From Siphonodentalium dalli (Eukaryota; Mollusca; Scaphopoda; Gadilida; Siphonodentaliidae), in contig CP136061.1 in assembly GCA_032622095.1 (NCBI GenBank), positions 125,192,754 through 125,256,753 of the forward strand: DNA of 64,000 nt, read 5' to 3'. The position numbers were made by a program, and so were the translations under genes. Shown one piece after another: positions 45,235 through 57,430 of the stretch (position 1 is the stretch's first letter; each line of letters begins with the position of its first letter). The notes below the pieces were generated by a model, which did no database searches, had not been told where the DNA came from, and was given only the letters and a program-made list of their open reading frames with translations.

Positions 45235-47236
45235 TGTAATTTAATTTAAAGTATACTGTGCTCCCGTATTTATGTGCCCTTAATAATAAAAGTCCGAAAG
45301 CAAATGGCTATACAGATCCATCAAATTTCAGTCCCGATTTATTGATATTGTCATTTGTATCTCGTATATATGGATATCCAGTGACAAATTAAATGATATC
45401 CGTACATTTATTTATCGATATATGATTCTGAGATGACTTAACGTCGATTTCGCCACATTAATATTAAGCCGAAAGTAATTTATCTAAATCGTTGTCAATT
45501 TCAAAGTATATATATAAATCATTTACTGGCATAGTAAATTCGACGTGCCATTAATTCGTGTGGGAATCCATTTGTAATTGATATCCATTATTTATTAGCT
45601 GGTTCTCAAAATCGATTTAATTTTATCACTGACTCCCTCCGAAAATTCCCATAAGCAGAGTACAAGAGCGTTTTCGTTATCGGCGATAGATACTCTCTGA
45701 AAGAACACAGGAGTGGTATAATGATATTTTTTTTAAATAAAAGAATATGGCTCATTTCAACCCCCAAATTATGTCTAGTTATATAAATTTACCAATTGTT
45801 TTCAATTTTTCTCACAAAAGTGAGTCAAACTCATATATATTCGTACAATATCAGGCATATACCACCACGGAGCGCTCATTGTTATTCAACTATAAGGGAG
45901 TAGCACGTCAAACATGACGAGTATATATGTTCTTTTTGCATTGTGGTGTTCGCGGGCATAATCCTGTAGACTTTCTAAATTATGTGACCTGAATTAATCT
46001 TTCGGTGGCATAACGTATACGGTCCATGTAGAAGTATATAATGTATTTGTCGATTTTTATCCCTGGAATCGGACCGGGTTGTAACAAAATGAACATAATT
46101 CCAGATTTAAACCCGCTATTAGACTTCAATGTGTGCGCGGAGATGGGACTTCAATTATTGTCAAACCAAACAACACAATTGAACAGGCACGCTAAAACAA
46201 ATGAAGGTTTTCTGAGGTGTCGATCCATAAAGTGGTATTGCATTCAGAATTGAATTCCCCTAACACCGAGTTGGTAATTCAAAATCTTGATAAAAAGAGT
46301 CGATAATGGAGGAGGTTATTGTCTCGTGAAGTATAGCCGCCGTCGGATACACACACTCGATCCCACAAACGACACGAAGTTCCATCCATATTCCACGTTT
46401 GTTCATTATAGGTTCTTAACCGCATTGCCTAGGGCAAAATGGAATGTTATTATGATGGATTTAACGAATACTGTTATGAAATGCGGATAGCCCATGAAGT
46501 ATAACGCCATCAAGCCAAGATAATCCGGAGATACTGCTGGATACTGCAGCGGATTTGCCGCCATTTTCGACTTAGAATGTCTTTTTGCAATTGGCATGCT
46601 TTTGTCTGAGCTCTTAGTCCTTAAATATTTGGGCAATCGTATTGGAACTTGGCTAGGAAATTTTGATTAATTTGAGGTCAAATAACACTAAAACGTCTGT
46701 AAAAACATCACCGCTAAGCAGAATATGGAGAACTATATCAACTTTGTTCTTATATTCAATAACATTGCAAGTCGCCTATTGTACTGCTCGCGATAAGAGA
46801 ATTTGACATTTTCTGCTGATCATTCTTCGGAATAAATGTCAAATCGCTATAAATTGCCAAGACTGTCGGTGGAATATATTCGTTACTGTGGTGGATTGGC
46901 ACGGTAACATGGTGCGACACTGGCGCATCCTAAAACTTCGCGACTCGGTTGAACATAAATTCCAATCCGTCAATGCCACACCATGTTATGTATACGATCA
47001 ATCAATCAAAATAAAACTTGATACCTATACAGTGCACATAGTACCATACCGAGACGACACATCCCGTCTGCCATCCGCCCTTCCAAGGAATATTCATATA
47101 CATAACACAGTTATTTAAAAACAAATTTAGATTTCTTCATGTTTTGTCTCAAAGCGGGATGCATTATGAATCAAAAAGTAATCCGATCGATTTGATTTAA
47201 GACCATTTTCTCTTCATGCTACCCCATCTTTTCCAG

Positions 47237-47429
47237 CAAAGTACAGAACGAAATGCCGTGGTACCGAAAAAATGACACCTTGGAGAGAAACAAAAAGGCA
47301 AGGAAAGCATACGAGGCTTTGATGACCGTTACTCTGCGCAAACCCACCAGTCCGGAGTATGAAAAATTCTCAGACGAAGTTAAAAGGCGAGCTAAAATCA
47401 AGAACAATTTCACATACGGGGAAGAGGAG
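47237..47429 (+). CDS. Receptor guanylate cyclase (natriuretic peptide receptor-like), next exon
   Basis: Acceptor TTTTCCAG precedes 47237. The first base completes the Ser codon left by the previous exon, then the frame reads KVQNEMPWYRKND, KARKAYEALMTVTLRKP, SPEYEKFSDEVKRRAK and NNFTYGEEE. PWYR followed by an acidic/charged stretch, then LR(K/E)P..PEYE.F.DEVKRRA, is the conserved continuation of the ANF-receptor domain. The donor is most likely GAG|GTTGGT (exon end 47429, phase 0); GT at 47434 is an alternative. No downstream exon was recognised within the window. Confidence 0.87.
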
Positions 47430-47433
47430 GTTG

Positions 47434-48060
47434 GTACATGTACTATATAGTATACATATGTAGAGTCAGTATGATTTATAACAGCCTGTGGGTTCTTGAA
47501 AACCTTTGCTTCCCTGGTTGATACTTTATTTTCATCTCTCACTCTTGATAAGTGTTTGAATTTATTCAAAAGAAATTTTTAACAGGCATGTCTGTTAGCG
47601 GTTGTAATGAGTATAAACTGGATTTGTTGTTGTTTGGTAACATTTTCCTATAGGTCATGCACACTTCATTGTGTTCTTTAACACGTCCATTTTCACATGG
47701 AAACTATGTGTTCGTGCCATTTTAGGATGCGCAGAACATCCAATTCCTGTTGTGGCTGCGGTCCTTGAAAAGCGATTAAATAGTTGTTTAATTACCGTAT
47801 AGTAGTTGCTTAATTTGGATAGTAATCATGAGTGGGATGATACTGGGATCCCAGAATTATGAGACGCTTCAACCAATCATACTACCTCAAGAGACACCCG
47901 ATCTGCATAGCATTATCAGATATATATACGTAATGACGGTCATTTTTTTTATATTATTACACTTAATTAATATATTATAGATACTTAATTGTCCACCGTA
48001 AACGCCCATCGAGCCTATAATGTTATGGTATATACAACTTAATAATGGACACAATACGGA
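47434..48060. other. Presumed downstream intron, nothing recognised
   Basis: No exon with the expected continuation of the ligand-binding domain is visible. AT-rich with a short T-rich tract near 47945. Confidence 0.45.
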
Positions 48061-48249
48061 CACAGAGGTCCGAATCGGCATCTCCAGTTTAGACCTAGTT
48101 TAAATTACCAGTTTAAACTGGGGTTTAGTAGTAAAACCAAGTTTTTCTCCACCGCTGGGACGACATAGATTTGGTCGATTGCGTCACATGTGGGCCACAC
48201 GAGTCCAATTGCAAGGATGGGAGGCGTGGTCTGTCTGTTTATTAACCTT

Positions 48250-49172
48250 TTTCGGCGAATTTGACGGCATGAATCGGTGGCCCGCCCAAAATACCCGATA
48301 GAAACATCACCCCTCACCCCGGGAGAACTGGGTATGGACCATTTTCGAGAACGGTAAGGATTTAGGCTAATTAATTTGGCAGCAGGAGTGGGTGGCCCGA
48401 TCAAAATACACCATAGAACCCCCACCACCCACCCCTCACCCGGGGGAGGGGGTGCCACAGAGGAAGTGGAAATTGGGTACGCCCAAATACCGAATAGAAA
48501 CAGCCCAGCCCTCACCCCCGGGGAAGGGTACCTCAAATGGTACCCCGTAAACCCACCCTCACATCCGGACTATGTTCGAGAACGATAAGGATTTCGGCCA
48601 ATTTGACGACAGGGGTGTGTGGCCCGCTCCAAATATCCCCCAGAAACAGCCTACCCTCATCCCTGGAGGGTACCACCCTGATGGGTGAAAATGGGGTATG
48701 GAGCATTTTATTCCTTATTCGCAAAAAACATGCATCTGTTGGTCAATATTACGGCATGTGTAGGTGGTCCGCCCCAAATACCCCATAGAAACATCCCACC
48801 CTCACCCGGGTGTCGGAAAGCGGTATGGACCGTTATCGAGACCGGTAAGGATTTCGGCCAATATGACGGCATTTGTGGGCGACCCGCCCTCAAATATAGT
48901 CCTTAGAAACACACCCAACCCTCACCGCGGGTGGTTCTACCCGAGCGGGTGAAAATCGGTTATGGACCCGGGGTGCGGGTTGGGGTGTTTCTAGGGGGGG
49001 GGACATTTGGGGTGTGACACCCACCGTTCTCGAAAATGGTCGATACCCCATTTCACCCATCGGGGTGGTACCCCCGAGTGAGGGTGCTTCTAGGGGTAGT
49101 TGGAGCGGGATACACACTCATGGCGTCAAATTGACCGAAATCCTTACCGTTCTCGAAAATGGTCCATACCAT
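48250..49172. repeat. Satellite array, units of about 110-145 bp, with internal inversion
   Basis: The unit contains GGCCCGCCCMAAATACCCCA, TAGAAAC, CACCCTCACCC, GGGTAYGGACCATTTTCGAG, AACGGTAAGGATTTCGGCCA and ATTTGACGGCAT. About six units from 48250 to 48975 read in this sense. From about 48976 the units read in the opposite sense (GTTTCTAGGGG, then CTCGAAAATGG). GC-rich relative to surroundings. Confidence 0.88.
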
Positions 49173-51449
49173 ACAATACAATACAATACAATAATTAATT
49201 TGTATAGCGCTCAATATTATGAGTACATATTCAACGGCGCTTTGCATTACATCGAGCTCATTGCCTAATCAGCATAATATATACATGTATATGCACATAT
49301 ATCTAGGAAATAAATGCTACATCAAAGAGATATGTTTTGAGGCCGGTCTTAAACTTATTTAAATCAGTGAATATTTTCAAGTGAGGTGGAATGCTATTCC
49401 ATAGATGTGGACCTGCAAATGAAAATGCCCTATCGCTTTCTGTTTGTTGAAAGGAATGTACAAAAGCATACTGCTATCATATCGTAATCCATATGTACAC
49501 ACATTTATGTCTTTGATCATATCCTGTATATACAATGGTGACATGTTATTACGAGATTTGAATACAAGCAAAATAATTTTGAACATGATTCGATACTCCA
49601 CTGGCAGCCAGTGTAATTGCTTGAGAACTGGAGTTATATGTTCATGCCGAGGAGTGTATGATACAACTCGCGCCGCAGAATTTAGCACTTTTTGCAGGCG
49701 ATCACACTGGTAATCCGGTAGTCCATACAGTAAAGAATTACAGTAATATAAGTGTGACGTGACAAAAGCATGGACCAATGTCTTAGTTGAGTCTACATCG
49801 AGGTATTGTCTAATTTGTCGGATTTTGTATAAACCTCTGAACGCCTTCTTACACATATTAGAGATATGGTTATCCATTGTCATGTTTGTGTCAAAATACG
49901 ATCCCAGGTTGCGAACAGTGTCTTTTGTTGGTATGTCGGCGTCTCCCACATGAATTGAACTGATGTTGACTTTCTGAAGTTGTTGTCGAGAACCAATTAT
50001 TATGAATTCAGTCTTATCGTCATTTATCATGAGTCGGTTGGTAATCATCCACGCTCTAATGTCCACAATACAGTTCTCCACAATTTGACGTGCTTTAGTT
50101 TCGCCTCTCTCTGTCGGTCGAAATGAAAAGTAGATTTGGGTATCATCTGCATAGCCGTGAACATCGGGGAGGTGACTTTCAACAACTGAGAATAATTTCG
50201 AAATGTAGAATAAGAACAGCACGGGTCCAAGACAACTTACTTGTGGAACTCCGCACTCGATGGGGAAATTTGTAGACTTTGAACCATTAATGGATATTTG
50301 CTGTGATCGGTTCGTGCGGTAAGATTTCAACCAGATATCTGCAGTGCCGCGAACACCAAAGTCAGATTGTAGAGTATCTAGAAGAATATCATGGCGGACG
50401 GTGTCGAAAGCAGCGCTCAAATCTAGTAGCACAAGCAGAGTGACCTTTCTTGTTTCCATGCTGCAGAGAATATCATTTTGGACTTTAAGCAGCGCGGTTT
50501 CAGTTGAATGGTGTTGACGGAAAGCAGAAGTGTTTATTGGAAGAGGTGCGTGTTGTTCGCTGTGCCGAATGAGTTGGTCTATCACTGCCTTTTCACACAA
50601 TTTAGAAATGAAGGATATGTTGCTGACGGGTCGGAAGTTCTTGTAAACAAGGTCAGCACCGGATTTCGTGAGAAGAGGGTGAACTATGGCTGTTTTCCAG
50701 CTACTGGGAACATGTATTGGCTTAATGATAGGTTTATCAACTGGGTGATGATAGGTATCAGGGAGTCACATTTCTTGAGTAGCGTTGTTGGTATAGGATC
50801 GAGTTCACAAGATGCATTTGAAGAGCGTTTGGTGATTTTAACGACGTCGTCAAGGTCGAGATCGTCGAATGTTGTGAACGTTTCCGTGGCTTCCTCTTTG
50901 TCGACACAAGGCGCTTTCACGGTGATGTTGTCAATCTTCTTTTGGATAAGTTCTATCTTTTCAGAAAAGAATTCACCAAACTGCTCCGCCAATTGCCCTG
51001 CGTCATCATGCGGTGGTAGTGTCTCATTCGGTTTCTCCTCACACATCTTTTTCACAACTTTGAAAAGTTGCCTGGTGTCACCTTCGCACTTGTTGATCGA
51101 GTCGGTGTAGTGTGACTTCCGGGCTTCCTTTAGTTGATTGGAGAACTTGTTTCGGGCATCACAGTACGAGCTTTCATGTTCTGCAGACGTGCCTCGGATC
51201 CTCTCCTTTTTTCTCCGATCGGCTTTGAGTACTTTCAGGTTGTCGTTGAACCAGGGTAGCGTTGGACGCACGACTATTGTTTTGGTCTTAGTTGGTGCAT
51301 GTTGGTCTAGCAGCTGGGATAACGTGTTGTTACAAGACACAAGTCCATTTAAATCAGTCCATTGTTGTTTATGCAGATCTGATTCTTTGATGTCACTGTC
51401 GAATTTCTCAATTTTGATGTTGTTAATTTTGCGGAAAGTCAGTCTTTCA
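49173..51449 (-). mobile_element. 5'-truncated LINE (CR1/L2-like) inserted in the satellite
   Basis: It interrupts one satellite unit: GGTCCATACC precedes the LINE tail at 49172 and TTTCACC follows at 51450, parts contiguous in other units. The 3' end on the minus strand has GAGCGCTATACAAATTAATT followed by (ATTGT)n. It lacks the endonuclease, starting in the linker before the reverse transcriptase. Array orientation is the same on both sides. Confidence 0.85.
49303..51449 (-). pseudogene. Reverse transcriptase ORF of the truncated LINE
   Basis: Read on the minus strand from 51449: linker (VVRPTLPWFNDNLKVLK), EARKSHYTDSINKC, then the reverse transcriptase start (ELDPIPTTLLKKC). A frameshift near 50707 precedes SSWKTAIVHPLLTKSGAD. 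Next come FRPVSN, the catalytic LLVLLDLSAAFDTV, GVPQVSCLGPVLFLFY (Gly replaced by Val after GVPQ), and the catalytic YADDTQIYF. The end has RLQKVLNSAARVV and HWLPVEYRI. A second frameshift near 49440 moves the final LWNSIPPHLK and LKTYLFDVAF into another frame, ending at TAG 49303-49305. Three lesions indicate a dead copy. Confidence 0.87.
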
Positions 51450-51800
51450 CCTCCTGGGGTGGTTCCCGCGGGGTTGAGGGTGGGCTGTTTTCTATGGGAC
51501 ATTTGAGCGGGCCATCCATCCATGCCGTCAAATCGGCCATAAATCCCTACCGGTCTCGAAAATGGCCCATAGCCCATGTCCACCCACCGGATGTGAGGGG
51601 TGTGGTGTTTCTATGGGTTATATGGGGCGGGCCACCCACCCATACCATCAAATTGGCCGAAACCCTTACAGTTCTCCAAAATGATACATACTCCATTCCC
51701 CCTCAGGGTGGTCGTTACCCTCCCCCGGGTGAGGGCTGGGGTGTCTCTGGTGGGTATTTAGGCTGGCCACCAACCCATGCGTCAAATTGACCGAAAGAGA
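51450..51800 (-). repeat. Satellite array continued beyond the LINE
   Basis: About three more units (markers at 51488, 51608 and 51740: TTTCTATGGG..GGGCGGGCCA), in the same sense as 48976-49172 and opposite to 48250-48975. Confidence 0.86.
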
Positions 51801-52567
51801 CCTTTTTGTGAATAAGGAATCGGTTTCAAAAGTTATTGTTCGTGTCTAACGTGTCAAACTGATCAGTCCGAGCCACCCATGCTCTCAGTCGCCAAAGCGA
51901 CATCCGAACGAGCGAATTGCAAACAAACATATATAGCAAGAAATCATCCATCACACTGGCACATATTTTGTTAGAATTTATCTCATAAGTACCGACATCG
52001 ACTCCCCGAATTCCACTAAGACTCTCCTGCATGTACATTGAGTGACAAACGCCCAAGCATAAACGCATCCCCCAATTCAAATTAAACACTCCCATATACG
52101 CGAAGAAACAACATCAATACTGGGCGAAAAAAAATCGACCGAATAATTAAACCCACAAAACTAGATTTTAGTAAAACCTGGGGTAGGGTGGTTTAACTTT
52201 TATGTTTTTTCAAAGTATATTTAATGGTATATTTTCGAGACGAGAAGTATGGTACGTATAAATCATATATACAGAAGCTTATACTGATGATTATATAGCC
52301 AATTCACCACAAACAATTAGTAATATTACCATAACTTTATCACGTCAATAAAACCTAGTTTCAATTGAGATCGAATTCCACAAACTTAAACGGAGTTTAT
52401 CACAAAACTGGGTTTAACTACACTAAAACCAAGTTTTATTCCCATAAAACCTAGTTTAACTACAATAAAATCAAGTTTAAATCCTACTTAAACCTAGTTT
52501 AAACTGGAGTTAAACCTGGTCTAGAATAAAACCAAGTCTAAACCAGATATGACGATTCGGACCACAG

Positions 52568-54632
52568 GGTTTGCGCTGCCGCTTGCCAAATTTGCCAAGT
52601 GAGTTTTTAATTATGGGATGTGAACTATCTAGTCATCAAACATCATCGAACGTGGGTTATTCGTTACGTGTGACGAATTACAGACACTACAATAGGAAAC
52701 CAAAACCAGAAATCTATCAATTTACATGTAGCGCAGTCAGCAGTATTATGTCGACAGTTATATGTAATCTTCTTTAGTTTTCACAAAACGGTAATCCATC
52801 CAATCTTTCTGTCATAATCAAACTTTCATCAGACAGCTAATCGACAGTGGTTAAGATTTGAGTCGGAAAAGAAAAAAAAGAGATGTTCTGTAAATTTTGG
52901 CAAGAGAACATTTTTGTCCAGCGCTAACCCTGCACAATGCGGTAATCCACTCTGTCTGTATCGGAAGGGTGATAACCCAATAATGCCATATAGAATGTAT
53001 TTTCAACGAAATGACGTAGACCCCGAAACAATTTACAACACCACCGATTATCAACTTTGGTCGTATATAAGTCAAATTCATCTTTTGGGTGGATGGGCTT
53101 GGTGAGATTTAGGGTCATTCTTTAGAATCACTTCTTCGAAGAAAAACACACGCTCTTTAATTGTTATAATCATCATGGTGTGCCCGTCCGTTCAGTATTA
53201 TGTAAATTTGATATAACGTAGTGCTGGGCTCGATGGACTTATACGGTAAACAATTAAGTATCAAAAGATGGCAAAAAATGACCATCAAAACGTGTTTATA
53301 TATGACGATGCTATGCGGATCGGGTGGAAGAGAACATTGTGCTGCTGACTATAGTTCTAACTAACAACTAGCAGGGGATCGCAGCATTCTCGTTTTTTTT
53401 CTGTCCATGAACTTTTATCGAACAATTAGCTCATGTCAAAATGATCACGGTAATGTTGATTTGTGCTGCTTCTGGGAACGATCGCAGCACGAGACATTTA
53501 AAATACCAGATCACCCGATAACATATCCTTTCGATACCACTAATAATCAGCATGACTGTTTGATTTCACTACGCCTTAGATCTGACATGTTTAAAAAAAA
53601 GCCGTAGGTTCTGAATTAATGCTTCTGACAACTGTAATTGAAATGCGACATCGAATAACGAATAATACTACTCTGAAGTTTATTGGTAATTGTTATACGA
53701 CCCTGCCTAACTATGCTTAAAAGCCATGTCCTGATTGGCCAGTGGCCCGAGTTACCATGGCTATCTCGTTCCAGTTTTTTGGTACAATTCTACTTTTTCC
53801 AATTGTACTACGAAAAAAAATCGGTTTATTCAGATCGCCGCACGCGATTTTTCCCGTCTTTTCTAACTCCGCGCAAACGGGGCATCAACGGAGTTCACCC
53901 GCACCCGTAACCCTACATCTTGACAATCTTGCGAATTTTCTAGCGATTTGTCGCTTGAAAGCAGTTTGGTTGCCAATGAATATGGTCCAGATGATGTTAT
54001 GGTATATTGATATATGTTACGACCAAAGAAAGTTACTTAATAAGTATATTAAATGACAAAATAAATCGGTAAAATTGCATTCGTCGATTCGAATCTCGAT
54101 CATATTCGATATTTTGGAATCAAGTTGAAACTGAAAGCGTTTGTTCACCAGAACCAGAACCAGAAGATTAGTTTAGTAAACGAGATCATTTAGATCCCTT
54201 TGTGTAAGGAAAATGGTCCATAGTCGATGATCATATTCATGTTGTCCCAACAACGTTCAACACAGAAATGACCGCAATATATAATATAAATAAGTGAGTG
54301 GTTTGGTGTGGCTGGCCTCGGGATTGTCGAAAGGGCCGAGAGGCAATCGTGTTTCCTGTACAATTTAAATGAAAGGCACGGGCGCCGCGTCGTCCTACAA
54401 TCAGTTTCTTTGTGGTCAAATTATACTATACACGCCGATGCGCAGTGTATTTATTTCTTAATTACAAACCTTGTTCAACACGAATATTTTCTCCTCACAT
54501 GGATTCAGCTTGTGCACTGAATATGTCCGTCCGTGGACACAAATTCATCTTATTATTAGTGTTATTCTGTCATGATCTGGTCATTTTTTTTTTATATTTG
54601 GGCAATCATATTGAAACTTGTCTTGCAAATTT
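52568..54632. other. Non-coding stretch
   Basis: No gene supported. An ACACGCTCTTTAAT near 53148 resembles the shared MITE core motif but without further context. A 45-bp stretch near 54596-54635 (ATATTTGGGCAATCATATTG) resembles one near 46622-46668. Confidence 0.4.
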
Positions 54633-54636
54633 TTAA

Positions 54637-55123
54637 AGGCACGTGAGGCCTTAGTTGTCGAAAATATTCATATTTGTTCTAATCACCGTAAACAGAAAAA
54701 CATTAAAATGCATACAGTTTCGTTCATATATACCATGACTATCGCGTAAACAGCATGTTATCATAAAGACCTACTATATTTCACCTAAGCAAGAGCCTGA
54801 TTGTGTTACAGAAGCCAGCACAATGCTACTGGCTAATCACACACAAATGGCATAAACGCTCTTTATTTGTTCCATATCAGGAATTCACAAACAAAGAACG
54901 CTCTTTATGTTTACCATCATAATATAAACAAACCACAGAAAATAACTTTTTATGCTTTTGTTTACATAACAATGGTCAAACAAATGACAATAACATACTG
55001 TTTATGCGATATTTCTTATTTGTATACGGACAAAGTCTGTCTACATTTTGATGTTCTTTCTGTTTGTGGCGGTTTTTGACTGGTTGAAATATTTTTACAG
55101 GATACCCATCGTCAAGGCCAACC
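54637..55123 (+). mobile_element. TTAA MITE, subfamily A, right end missing
   Basis: TTAA at 54633-54636, then AGGCACGTGAGGCCTTAGTT. Very similar to 18452-18946 throughout, including the paired AACGCTCTTTAT core. It stops at GGCCAACC; the expected GTACCTTTAA is absent. Confidence 0.88.
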
Positions 55124-55330
55124 AAATAATAAGAAATCTGTAAAAAAAAACAAAAAAACACCGCTATCGCGAGTTGAAACCATTGTTGTGTAAACAACAC
55201 TATCACTGTGATTTGTCAACAAACATTGCTAATCACGCAGTAAGTTAAACTATTTTAGTCTCAATACGATTCTCGGAATGTTTTTCAATGCTTTGACCTT
55301 ATCCAATGTTAACTATCGTGTTTCAATTAA

Positions 55331-55850
55331 AGGCACGGGCGGCGTTCGTTGCAGAAATATTCATATTTGTTCAAATCGTCATCAACAGAAGGAATATTAA
55401 TATATATAAGGTTTTGTTCACATGCCAAACATAATCAGCGCGTAAATAGTATATTGTCGTCAAGACGTACGATGGTGTGCGTAAACAACAGCCTGCTCGT
55501 GTTACAGAAGCTTTGCTTCTCTGTACATAACCCAGCGCAGTTATATTGGTTAATCACACACAAATGATATAAACGCTCTTTATTTTTTCCATATCAGGAA
55601 AACAGTAACAAATAACGCTCTTTGTGTTTACCATATCCGGGTCTAAACACAAGCCAGGAAATGTAACGTGTTTTGCTTTTGTTTACATAACAAAGGAAAA
55701 ACATTTGACAATAACATACTGTTTATGCCATATTTCTGATTGGTATAAGAACAAGGTATGTCTATATTTTACTATTATTTCTGTTAATGGCGGTTTTTGA
55801 CGGAGGTGAATATTTTAACAGCATACCCACCGCCAACGACGCCCGTATCT
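55331..55850 (+). mobile_element. 520-bp TTAA MITE, subfamily B
   Basis: TTAA at 55327-55330 and 55851-55854. Ends AGGCACGGGCGGCGTTCG and, inverted, AGATACGGGCGTCGTTGG. The core has AAACGCTCTTTATTTTTTCC, ATATCAGG, then AACGCTCTTTGTG. It lies 207 bp after the subfamily A copy, in the same orientation. Confidence 0.9.
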
Positions 55851-55854
55851 TTAA

Positions 55855-57300
55855 GCTTTGTATCTTATTGAACTATTTGGATAGCTAATGCCACTGTAAA
55901 AGTAACGTTTGCGCAACAATGGTGTCAGTAGCCTATGCGGTATGTCGTTATTGGAGATTTATTAGTAATCAAAGTAAGAATAAAGTCGACCTATGTTTAC
56001 ATGCATTTGTACTTGTTGTGATAGTTGTTTTAGTTACGTTATATGTTATTTCGCATGAACCTATACGTCGAAGGCATTGAGATCTCCTTTCCTGATATAA
56101 TGTATTGACAATTCGATTCTTTATTCACTCCTTTATTCAATCTCAATATATAAAAATAATTGACAAGTCGAAGAGGTCACAACTAATATAACATATACAA
56201 TATATGACGACGGTCGTCAACTATATAACTGTATATTGTTCTATATTTCTGATAAAATCACACAATTTGTGTATTAAAACAGCGTCGTGTGTTCCCATGA
56301 TCTTAAACTGTATCAAGTTAGGGGAACTGTAACGACAAATGTATAAATCGTTTTCTCAATGAACATATAGCGTCACAATTCATAATGTAATGGTATTCGT
56401 CTCCAACTCTATCTCCGCTGCACAAGTACAGAATTGAGTGTTTCTGGATTCATTCCATGTACTAGTCTCAATGAGTAAGTGGTGGCTTCTGCATCTGAAA
56501 TTCTGAACCTAGCCATAGTTCTGACGTCCTTCATAGACGTGCAATTTAAATAACGTTCGGCTCTAAAGTCAGCTGACAGAAATCAGTGAGGGTAATGTTC
56601 TGGATTTGGTGCCGTGAATAACTTCGATAGAGCAACATTGTGCAAGGAATATATTTCACATTCCACATGATCTTGCAATGATGCGTTAGATTGTTTCGTT
56701 TTCGCAAATCTGTCGTTTCTGTGGAATAGTGCGTGCGGCGACACCCACGGGAATCCTTTCCATGCAGGTACAAGCATTCCTAATTTGCCTTCAATCCGCC
56801 CTATAGCACCTCTGAGACCAAAGTGCCACAGTCCATGGTTTCAAACAATCTGAAACAAGAAAATTAAATTTGTACAAAACATTCGAAGACGGGCAATTAG
56901 AAAACGTAATGTCTCTAAACGCAAGAACGTGATCAAAGTCATTTGAATCCGTGGATGTAATTCCCATGATAATGCCTATCTGTGTCGAATTCAAGATGAT
57001 TGAAATTTTAGCGTGATTGAACGGCGAATAATTCGTAATCGATATTAGGTGATTCCCTCTATACATTTGAATTCCAGTCAGCTTAGCTACGACTGGCAAC
57101 TATCACTCGCCTACATCTGTTTTATTTTAATATACCTATACATGTATTTTTTCGGGGACTTTAAGCTACAAACCCAGTGCGGCCGGACCAAATGACTACA
57201 CCAACCGCAGTCCATGCATATTTCGCTCACATTTATACGTCAGTATATACATTTGTAGTAAAGTGGGGTTCTTGAAGTACAGATCTATATTATTTATAGT
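55855..57300. other. Non-coding stretch with unexplained minus-strand frames
   Basis: The minus-strand frame from about 56840 down to 56583 is open for 80-odd codons (contains GRIEGKLGMLVPAWKG) and an acceptor-like TTTTCTTGTTTCAG lies just upstream on that strand near 56847. The implied frame, however, hits a TGA soon after the acceptor. Another minus frame (56791-57099) overlaps. No domain recognised. Confidence 0.3.
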
Positions 57301-57430
57301 CTCAAAAACACTTTCCAGACGCAGCAAATTACCAGCTTTTTTCGATTTTTCGCACATAAGTGACACAGACGCTCTTTATTTTTATCCCATAAGGAATAGA
57401 AAGTCCTTTGTTGTTTCATGCTGAGGAAAA
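57301..57430 (+). mobile_element. Fragment related to the arm of the 14220-15781 element
   Basis: TTTCGCACATAAGTGACACA, GACGCTCTTTATTTTTATCC and CATAAGGAATAGA align with 14368-14430. Only this core portion is recognisable. Confidence 0.55.

Larger units (their letters stand above)
43906..47236 (+). other. 3.3-kb intron of the receptor gene
   Basis: Bounded by GTAAGG and TTTTCCAG. It holds a TA-flanked micro-hairpin (43978-44038), a 78-bp hairpin (45157-45234) and a single-arm relative near 45445-45492. A frame at 44335-44460 looks exon-like but is not needed: the flanking exons join without it. Nothing else recognised. Confidence 0.8.
48066..52562. mobile_element. 4.5-kb inverted-repeat composite enclosing a satellite array and a LINE
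   Basis: The left end reads GGTCCGAATCGGCATCTCCA then GTTTAGACC; the right end, inverted, reads GGTCCGAATCGTCATATCTG then GTTTAGAC. Subterminal zones on both sides are full of AAACCTAGTTTAAACTGG-type repeats (48085-48145; 52160-52550). CACAG at 48061-48065 and 52563-52567 is a candidate 5-bp target duplication. The interior holds the satellite arrays and a minus-strand LINE. The same end type occurs at 17466-18085. Confidence 0.65.

Noticed and set aside
49444-51506. Plus-strand frames up to 200 codons opposite the third LINE
   Set aside because: The minus strand has clear reverse transcriptase motifs; the plus frames are shadows.
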